Assembly (NCBI GenBank): GCA_031550975.1
Contig: JAVBOC010000001.1
Span: forward strand, 62,001 to 126,000
Direction of reading: 5' to 3'
Source: UBA947 sp031550975
GTDB lineage: Bacteria; Cyanobacteriota; Vampirovibrionia; Gastranaerophilales; Gastranaerophilaceae
Length of the DNA: 64,000 nt
This document shows, in pieces, positions 58,564-64,000 of the stretch. Each line of letters begins with the position of its first letter. Within the stretch, counting starts at the first letter, position 1. A program made the position numbers and the translations under genes. The notes under the pieces were generated by a model. The model saw nothing but the letters and a program-made list of their open reading frames with translations. It searched no databases and had not been told where the DNA came from.

Positions 58564-59268
58564 CTACCGTATTTGCCCCTTGCGGAGCTGCTCCATGATG
58601 GCGCGTTCGTATTTGGCAAATTCCGCACCACTCATTTTGCCGATTTGTTCACGAGTAAAGACCGTTCTCATATTCTCGCCTGAACCTGATTTCTGGGCGT
58701 TAACCCGCAATCGTTGTTTAGCGGCTTGGTTTTCGTCATTTAATGTCTTTTCGTGACGCAGTCTTCTCAAATAATTTTCAACGGCAGATTTTTCGATTTT
58801 TTCTACCAATTTAGTTATCTGAGAAATTTCACCCTTATCAACAACACCCGATTTTTTCAGGTAATCCAAGACCTCGCTGCGTCCTTCGGTTTTAAAAAAT
58901 TCTTCAGTTTCTGCAGAGTTTTCAATCCCCGAAACAATTGTCGCCCCTCCTTCTTGAGTACTAATCATTGTATACGCCCTTTGTATAATATGATTCATTA
59001 AATTTTGTCCTTGTAAAGGATGGATGACGCCTGCACGCATTAGGTTTTGGATTTTGTTCATCTCAACTGCTGCCGCGTGTTTTATGGCTTCAGGTGAAAC
59101 TTGAGACTGGGGTAAATATTCCGGTGTTTCTGACATCGGTACTACTTGCTCCCCTGCTCCAATCGCGGGTTGTTCATAATCGGCATTTGGTGAAATATTT
59201 TCTTGAATTATTGTTTCCGGGGTTTCTTGTGTGGATTCTTGCGTAATCGGTCCGTTATTATTTTCCAT
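58564..59268 (-). CDS. Phage head scaffold-like protein
   Basis: A 234-residue protein with an acidic, disordered N-terminal third (QESTQETPETIIQENIS), a helical middle, and a basic C-terminal helix ending FTREQIGKMSGAEFAKYERA then IMEQLRKGQIR. Acidic N-terminus, helical body and basic tail are typical of scaffolds that chaperone coat assembly. The C-terminal motif is shared with the effector-like protein at 51864-52709. It lies two genes after the coat gene in transcription order. Confidence 0.65.
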   Translation of the reverse strand: MENNNGPITQESTQETPETIIQENISPNADYEQPAIGAGEQVVPMSETPEYLPQSQVSPEAIKHAAAVEMNKIQNLMRAGVIHPLQGQNLMNHIIQRAYTMISTQEGGATIVSGIENSAETEEFFKTEGRSEVLDYLKKSGVVDKGEISQITKLVEKIEKSAVENYLRRLRHEKTLNDENQAAKQRLRVNAQKSGSGENMRTVFTREQIGKMSGAEFAKYERAIMEQLRKGQIR

Positions 59269-59271
59269 GTT

Positions 59272-59517
59272 TTACTCCTCTCCTTGTGCAAAGTTTTTCA
59301 TTTGCTTTACGGCGAATTCAATCGCGTCGTCGATAAATTTTTCGAGCAAACATACTACAACTTTTTTAAACGGAAGAAGAACAGGAATATTGGAAACCAC
59401 ATAGTTAATTGCCATGATCTTTTTCTGCTTGCCGGATTCGCCGCTTAGTTGTTCTTCAGCGAGCAAAACCGCGGTGTTAGCAAGTTCTTTTATCGTTTTT
59501 TTAATGTTTATAAACAT
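59272..59517 (-). CDS. Small phage protein, possibly LL-H-type holin
   Basis: An 81-residue protein. AEEQLSGESGKQKKIMAINYV followed by a hydrophobic stretch (SNIPVLLPFKKVVVCLLEKF) and the ending DDAIEFAVKQMKN resembles the LL-H holin pattern (Gly-Glu-x-K, then IExAV at the end). The membrane segment is weak and the position between coat and scaffold is unusual for a holin, so a structural role is also possible. Confidence 0.4.
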   Translation of the reverse strand: MFINIKKTIKELANTAVLLAEEQLSGESGKQKKIMAINYVVSNIPVLLPFKKVVVCLLEKFIDDAIEFAVKQMKNFAQGEE

Positions 59518-59532
59518 AAATTCCTTTCTGTT

Positions 59533-59600
59533 TAGAGACTAGAAACTAGAGACTAGGGACTAGCAAAATACTAGTTTCTAGTTTCTAATCTCTAGTCCCT
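59533..59600. repeat. Inverted TAGGGACTAG-type repeat (R5)
   Basis: AGAGACTAGAAACTAGAGAC and TAGGGACTAG are mirrored by CTAGTTTCTAGTTTCTAATC and TCTAGTCCCTA. Two opposite units form one hairpin. Confidence 0.75.
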
Positions 59601-59613
59601 ATTATAAAATGCC

Positions 59614-59640
59614 TTCCCTGCGAACAAATGCCGCAGGGAA
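59614..59640 (-). terminator. Hairpin downstream of the coat gene
   Basis: TTCCCTGCG and CGCAGGGAA with an AACAAATGC loop. The minus-strand T run after it is weak, so it may only partly terminate. Confidence 0.45.
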
Positions 59641-59785
59641 AACACTTTGGGGATAGCATTCCAAATTAGCTATAAGCTTAGCTCCTGTGGAGTTTCTTAC
59701 AGAAACTCTTACGTCGCTATATTGTGTTCGCCCTGCTTGACTTGCTTGTCGCAAGCCAACACTGGCGAACACCGGCTCACGCCTT

Positions 59786-60643
59786 TTAAGCTGCCTTGAC
59801 TACCAATTTAGCCAACGCTTTTGGTACAACGGTTTTAGCGCCGTATAAGTACAAGCCTCTAACTAAATCAGAGAAGCTGTCTTTGTCTCTTAAGCTTTCG
59901 ATTTTAGCCAATTGGGACGCGAAAGTTATTGCATCGTTTGTACCTGCAAGAACGTAGAAGTTGCCGCCAACAGCGGTTAGGTTTGTGCTTACCAATACGT
60001 CCATACCTGCAATTCTGCCGATAGCGCCTTCGCGAAGTGTTTCGTCCGCTACGTTGTGAGCGCCGATGAATTCGGTACTTTGCAACAAGTAGCTTTCGAT
60101 TGTCGGGTTAATAACAACCCAAGGACGTTTTGTCGCTGAAACCGCATCAGAGTTTTTCAACGCTAGTGCAAGTTTTACGAATTTTTCGTAAATAGTTGTT
60201 TTGTCTAAAGTGATTGGAGCCGCATCGGTCCCGACGATGTTAGCAGGGTCAACTTCAGTGTGCTGACCAAGAAGGTAGCTGTCTTGAACTTGTTCAATTG
60301 CTTTTTTCGCGTTAGCTAGGTGTGCTTCCATGATGTCGGTGTTAGCTTGAACTGACGCGACATCGTTGATTTTGAACGCGAAGAATTTCTTTTGGTCAAT
60401 CAACAACTCTTGCGAAGTAGGTTCTAGTTCGCTGTAAGAAATGTTTCCTGTGCCAAGAGTAGAAATTGAAACGTCAGCCGGGGTGATGATTTTAACCTTA
60501 TCACCTTGGTTTTTGATTTCGCCTTCGTAGTTTGTGTTAACGCATTGCAGCATTACACATTCTTTTTCGAGCATAGAGTTAAGTTTTTGGCTCCATATTT
60601 CAGGAATAAATGCACCATATGCATTTGGGATTGGATCTGCCAT
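59786..60643 (-). CDS. Phage major coat protein
   Basis: A 285-residue coat protein. PNAYGAFIPEIWSQKLNSML is typical of podovirus coat N-termini; GDKVKIITPADVSIS, FFAFKINDVASVQAN, VVINPTIESYLLQS and GMDVLVSTNL match the HK97-fold coat layout (E-loop, P-domain, A-domain). The end KTVVPKALAKLVVKA is also usual. GAAAGGAAC precedes ATG 60643. It is the most confident structural head gene here along with TerL. Confidence 0.85.
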   Translation of the reverse strand: MADPIPNAYGAFIPEIWSQKLNSMLEKECVMLQCVNTNYEGEIKNQGDKVKIITPADVSISTLGTGNISYSELEPTSQELLIDQKKFFAFKINDVASVQANTDIMEAHLANAKKAIEQVQDSYLLGQHTEVDPANIVGTDAAPITLDKTTIYEKFVKLALALKNSDAVSATKRPWVVINPTIESYLLQSTEFIGAHNVADETLREGAIGRIAGMDVLVSTNLTAVGGNFYVLAGTNDAITFASQLAKIESLRDKDSFSDLVRGLYLYGAKTVVPKALAKLVVKAA

Positions 60644-60759
60644 AGTAATGTTCCTTTCTTTGATTTGTATGTATGTTAAATTACAAGTGAGCAGAGGCTC
60701 ACCATTATGAGTGGTGGTTGTTGTTAATAATTAAAAAAATTTAAATTAAGGGGTATAGG

Positions 60760-61095
60760 CTATTGGCCTCTTGGGCGACCGAGCTTTTTGTCTAAGTCTT
60801 TCGCTTTTTGTTCTGCGTCTCTTATTTCTTTCATTGTTTTATCAAAATAATCATGATAACTCTGATCACGTGTATTACAAGATTTACTTCCTTCATCCCA
60901 CACCCAGCCATACTTTAAACAGTTCTCTTTACTTATGATGATACGGCCATCTTCAGTACTTACAGAAAGACCTTCTTTACAAATCCCTATATCAACACAC
61001 ATATTTAATTCTGCAAAACCGATGCATAATTGTTTGATTTTGCCTGAAAAAACGAATAAAAGTATTAAAATTATTATTATGATTTTTATTTTCAT
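60760..61095 (-). CDS. Cys-rich membrane-anchored protein, candidate immunity gene 2
   Basis: A 111-residue protein with an N-terminal membrane helix (IIIIILILLFVFSG) and a Cys-rich outer part: CVDIGICKEGLSVSTEDGRI then ISKENCLKYGWVWDEGSKSC. This part is clearly related to the end of the neighbouring 169-residue protein. The tail is charged and helical. It lies 21 bp after its paralogue. No ribosome site is visible, but TATAGT ends 7 nt before ATG 61095. Paralogous membrane proteins after a toxin-like gene are often immunity factors; this is inferred. Confidence 0.5.
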   Translation of the reverse strand: MKIKIIIIILILLFVFSGKIKQLCIGFAELNMCVDIGICKEGLSVSTEDGRIIISKENCLKYGWVWDEGSKSCNTRDQSYHDYFDKTMKEIRDAEQKAKDLDKKLGRPRGQ

Positions 61096-61102
61096 ATAAG
61101 CA

Positions 61103-61108
61103 ACTATA
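61103..61108 (-). promoter_or_regulatory. -10 element before candidate immunity gene 2
   Basis: TATAGT on the minus strand, 7 nt before ATG 61095. The TG extension is not in the standard position. Confidence 0.35.
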
Positions 61109-61116
61109 ACTCAAAT

Positions 61117-61626
61117 TTATTTAATGAAATCGCGAGTATCTAATTTACACATTGAATACTTTTTATACCAAGTCCAGCTATACTTTAGGCAATTTTCTTT
61201 GTTTATTATTATCTTACCATATTTTGTGCTAACTTCGCGTCCTTCTGCACAGTCACCATCTTCAACGCAGTAATCAGAATCGAAAGCGGACGGCCCTTTT
61301 TTAGGAGGAAAAACACCGTCGCAGACTCCTGTATCCATGCATATGTCTAAATCATATTGATGTTTGACAGAAGGTAAGTATTTTGAAGTCAGTATAAATA
61401 TCATAAATAATAATAGGTAATATATTCGGAGTTTTTTGTTTTTTACAAAAAATGCAAGCCACATCCCTGCTAATATTAATACTGATAGTGCTAGATATAG
61501 ACATATCTGCCAATCAAATTTGCCTGTGTAAACTACGCCGGTTCCAACCGTTAGAAATAGTGTGAAAAATGAACAGAACAATAGTTTTAAGGTTATTATA
61601 AGAATGTTTTTAACTGTATCAAGCAT
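61117..61626 (-). CDS. Cys-rich membrane protein, candidate immunity gene 1
   Basis: A 169-residue protein with three to four N-terminal membrane helices (about residues 8-85) and a C-terminal Cys-rich segment (ICMDTGVC, CVEDGDCAEGREVSTKYGKI, INKENCLKYSWTWYKKYSMC). The last 50 residues share the pattern E-G-x-x-V-S-T-x-x-G-x-I-I-I-x-KENCLKY-x-W-x-W with the next gene. It starts 27 bp after the toxin-like gene. A perfect TATAAT ends 7 nt before ATG 61626 and no ribosome site is present, so it can be made independently of the late operon. Confidence 0.5.
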   Translation of the reverse strand: MLDTVKNILIITLKLLFCSFFTLFLTVGTGVVYTGKFDWQICLYLALSVLILAGMWLAFFVKNKKLRIYYLLLFMIFILTSKYLPSVKHQYDLDICMDTGVCDGVFPPKKGPSAFDSDYCVEDGDCAEGREVSTKYGKIIINKENCLKYSWTWYKKYSMCKLDTRDFIK

Positions 61627-61633
61627 ATATAAT

Positions 61634-61639
61634 ATTATA
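61634..61639 (-). promoter_or_regulatory. -10 element before candidate immunity gene 1
   Basis: TATAAT on the minus strand, 7 nt before ATG 61626. It overlaps the end of the toxin-like gene region. Confidence 0.45.
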
Positions 61640-61653
61640 CCTCAAAATATTTG

Positions 61654-62598
61654 TTACCAATATTCCTCAGGCAATCCGTCAGGCTTTGTTATAATTTCTT
61701 CGGGATCTTTGTTTGGGTTTTGTTTGCCTAGTTCACGACCCTCTTTGTTTATTCTCAAGTCATAAATACCATGTTCAAAGGCGTCTTGGACTGACTGTCC
61801 TTTAAATAAAATCTCTTTAGGAAAATCAGAAAACTCTCTAGCATATCCGAGTATTTTTGCTGTAGCTTCGCCAACTTCTCCCAGTTGTGCAGACTCACAA
61901 TTTGCTTTCGTATGGTAATATTCCGCTGCCCCATCTAAGTAATATCCCAAGTATTCCTTTAATTCAACCATTTGATTATAACTATCTCTAAAAGCTTGTA
62001 TGGCCCCCCAAACCTGACATATAAAATTCTGTATCTCAGACAACGCGGATGATTTGAGTTCTTCGGCTTCTTCTATATGTTCTTCCAAGTCATCAATAGG
62101 ATAGTTTGAAATTTCACTGGCTATGTCTTCAAGAGAATCTATAGCCTCTTCGGCCTCTGCTTCTGAAGATTCCACTTCGCTTATTGTGTCATCAACTTCA
62201 CTAATCATGTCTTCTATTTCCTGTACACAATTATACTCTTCGTCATCATCTTCATCACCGTCTTCATCGCCATCTCTAACTTCTTCTCTTGTGCATTGGC
62301 AGTTTGGATGAGGTTCGCCAGGTATTTCATCGAGAGAGTCATATTCGGTGCCGTCTAATGCTTGGCATTCGTCACAACTATCTTCAGAGGCACGCCAAAT
62401 GTATGTGATGTTACTTTTACTTACACTCCCCTTTAAGACAGCATTGCCATTCTCATCATATTCTATATGAAAATTACTGTTCAAATTTGCAAGTTTTTGC
62501 TTTTCGGATTCAGCCTCTTTTGTGAGTCCGGCATTAAGCAAGGTTTTATACCTATAATCTGAATGCTCTATTTCACTTATCGTGTTTAATAACGACAA
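61654..62598 (-). CDS. Phage head-associated protein with Rhs-like C-terminal toxin domain (candidate)
   Basis: A protein of 314 residues if started at TTG 62598. Coding potential continues upstream in frame to ATT 62674-62676, which has AGGGG before it and would add 26 residues. Residues about 66-105 (YIWRASEDSCDECQALDGTE, PHPNCQC) match the end of MuF-type minor head proteins. An acidic coiled coil follows (about 120-185). The last 100 residues (YYHTKANCESAQLGEVGEAT, AREFSDF, GRELGKQ, KPDGLPEEYW) resemble, from memory, a domain at the ends of some Rhs/T6SS effectors. Two Cys-rich membrane genes follow at once. Confidence 0.5.
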   Translation of the reverse strand: MSLLNTISEIEHSDYRYKTLLNAGLTKEAESEKQKLANLNSNFHIEYDENGNAVLKGSVSKSNITYIWRASEDSCDECQALDGTEYDSLDEIPGEPHPNCQCTREEVRDGDEDGDEDDDEEYNCVQEIEDMISEVDDTISEVESSEAEAEEAIDSLEDIASEISNYPIDDLEEHIEEAEELKSSALSEIQNFICQVWGAIQAFRDSYNQMVELKEYLGYYLDGAAEYYHTKANCESAQLGEVGEATAKILGYAREFSDFPKEILFKGQSVQDAFEHGIYDLRINKEGRELGKQNPNKDPEEIITKPDGLPEEYW

Positions 62599-62684
62599 GG
62601 TCTTTTGCTTTTTAGCACCGGGTAATTTTGTTATATTATCATAATTTTTTAGAATTGAGTTTTTTATTTTTTCAATATTTACCC

Positions 62685-64000
62685 CTAGTCATCATTATAA
62701 ATCTCCCTGAATTGCAGGCCGATAATGGCGCAGGATTTCGTGGTCTCATCGCCGGAGACGCATAATTGGATTGCATAACTTGATTCTGAAATCTCCGCTT
62801 TTTCCATAGTGTCGCGGCCTACAGCCCAAACTGGAGTGTTTTCTTCGTCCAGCGGCCATTTCATAGGGTATTGTGCCGGTGTATTGTCATCATCTGCCCA
62901 AATCATATGATCCGGATTCAGGGTGAAAATTCGCTCTATATCATCGGAAAAATCGCTGTCGTAATCTTTATAAACAGAGAAATCAAAATCATTATCAAAT
63001 TCTTCGTCAAGTAAAAAGTAGAATTCGTCAATGATTTTTCGGTGGTGCGCTGCGCCAACTGACAAAAACGGCGATTTCCACATGAATTTAATAGGTTTAT
63101 CTGCAAAAGTTACACCAAAGTCTTCGCGGTAAATCCGACCCTGATTGTCTGCTGTTAGCACGTAGCCATCATACAGGCAGGCTGTCGTGATGTTTTGCGG
63201 GACAACCCTCTTATACCAGGCCTTGTTGACATAATCATTAATCCAAATTGTGTGGAAAAAGCTATCAGCAGCGTATGGAATAAAATACCACACCTGGCTT
63301 TTGTCCTCATAATGCAAACAAATACTGTTTTTTATGGCAGTTCTATCAAACTTAGAAAACTCCGGCTTAATTTTTAAAGAAATTTCCGAACCGAGTTGAA
63401 GTTGGTTTAGTTCCCCAACTTGTTCAAGTGAGAAAATCCCGCTGCTTAAGAAAAACTGCCTGTTTTCGACGTTAGTAATAGCCTTTGGCGCCATCGTTCC
63501 CTTATCAGCAAATGGCACGATAGCAAAGTCTTCCGGGCTGACACCTGTGAGAAGATAAACAAGATTTCGCTTGTAAATCGCCAGGTAATCCTTGTAAGGT
63601 TTCATGGCGGTAATCATATCCGTGTCGGTGTGAAAATCGCTTATATAACCGGCGTCACCTTCTGTTGTGAAATCATTGTAAGTCCCAAGCGCAGAGTAAT
63701 ATATTCTTGAGCCCTCTGCAACCCAAACTCTGCCTTTATAGACCGCTAAAACGCTCCCCGTTACGAGTTTGTCGCTAGGGTTTTTTAGTTCGCACTCAAC
63801 AACGTCAAAATTATTATTGTTTTTTATATAAAATAATCCGTCGCTCTCAGTTATGACCAAAACCCCGTTTAGGAATTTTGCAAAATGCGGTCTTTTGCCT
63901 TCGAGTGTTTTATCCAGAAGTTTTAGATCAGCGTGTGTTTTATCCACAACATAGATCTTGCCGCTTGCTGTTGTTACTACAAGTTTTGAATCATTCAGCC
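62685..64000 (-). CDS. Phage tail hub / DNA stabilisation protein (gp10-like), cut by window edge
   Basis: At least 438 residues; the frame stays open to the right edge, so the real start is outside. The GTG at 63947 is internal: the codons before it (LVVTTASGKIYVV) continue the same repeat pattern. The protein is built of beta strands with Trp/Tyr-rich turns (RVWVAEGSRIYYSALGTYND, YKDYLAIYKRNLVYLLTG, FADKGTMAPKAITNVENRQF) like the propeller-type tail hubs of P22 gp10 and T7 gp12. It is the first virion gene here in transcription order. Confidence 0.7.
   Translation of the reverse strand, partial: LNDSKLVVTTASGKIYVVDKTHADLKLLDKTLEGKRPHFAKFLNGVLVITESDGLFYIKNNNNFDVVECELKNPSDKLVTGSVLAVYKGRVWVAEGSRIYYSALGTYNDFTTEGDAGYISDFHTDTDMITAMKPYKDYLAIYKRNLVYLLTGVSPEDFAIVPFADKGTMAPKAITNVENRQFFLSSGIFSLEQVGELNQLQLGSEISLKIKPEFSKFDRTAIKNSICLHYEDKSQVWYFIPYAADSFFHTIWINDYVNKAWYKRVVPQNITTACLYDGYVLTADNQGRIYREDFGVTFADKPIKFMWKSPFLSVGAAHHRKIIDEFYFLLDEEFDNDFDFSVYKDYDSDFSDDIERIFTLNPDHMIWADDDNTPAQYPMKWPLDEENTPVWAVGRDTMEKAEISESSYAIQLCVSGDETTKSCAIIGLQFREIYNDD

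Noticed and set aside
50254..64000. Phage part as a contig chimera with a different organism
   Set aside because: The same R3 and R5 repeats and the same extended -10 pattern occur on both sides of the boundary, so both belong to one genome.

Overview
The window looks like the chromosome of an uncultured gut Melainabacterium (Vampirovibrionia, probably Candidatus Gastranaerophilales). This is inferred from the pilin-like N-termini of the GFTLAEVLIVL type, a cyanobacteria-like VKOR-DsbA fusion, the oxygen-sensitive-lifestyle enzyme QueH, RNase Y, flagellar genes, an AT-leaning base composition, and many short dispersed palindromic repeats between genes (and sometimes inside them). No 16S gene is present to confirm it.

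Layout. 1-9.9 kb: end of pheA, an orphan phage-tail-like gene pair, tyrS, cysE, a zinc dehydrogenase, and a tight operon rplI / MetE-like protein / CooC-like ATPase / folD, then ispA-lepB. 10-28.4 kb: housekeeping genes (uvrA, tRNA-Leu(CAG), hup, a processive glycosyltransferase, apt, a PHP phosphoesterase, a YmdB-type phosphoesterase, rny, pepA, amidase, alaS, dut, an AGCS symporter). 28.4-50.2 kb: family 4 UDG, pilins, a membrane protein behind a His-codon leader, histidine kinase, PpiC, murA, ychF, asparaginase, VKOR-DsbA, queH, a short flagellar cluster (fliJ, fliK-like, flgE/G-like), secA and a large axial-type protein behind a sigma-28-like promoter. 50.2-64 kb: virion genes of a podovirus-like (P22-like) prophage, almost all on the minus strand and running off the right edge: tail hub, coat, scaffold, gp4-like adaptor, small terminase, portal, large terminase. 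Two toxin-like proteins, candidate immunity genes and plus-strand cargo genes are interleaved.

Main observations. (1) A 23-codon leader ORF with six consecutive His codons, a strong promoter, and mutually exclusive antiterminator/terminator hairpins lies ahead of an uncharacterised 415-residue membrane protein, and reads as a histidine-dependent attenuator. (2) The prophage carries a head-associated protein with an Rhs-like C-terminal domain, followed by two paralogous Cys-rich membrane proteins that each have their own -10 element. A second effector-like protein shares a C-terminal motif with the scaffold. (3) Genes without a ribosome binding site repeatedly show an extended -10 element (TGN-TANNNT) ending 6-9 nt before ATG, implying frequent leaderless transcripts. 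(4) A roughly 90-110 bp element occurs three times with compensatory stem changes. (5) Repeat units have inserted in frame in queH, a phosphoesterase, an asparaginase and the phage portal gene, and the asparaginase holds an 8-bp tandem repeat able to switch reading frame.
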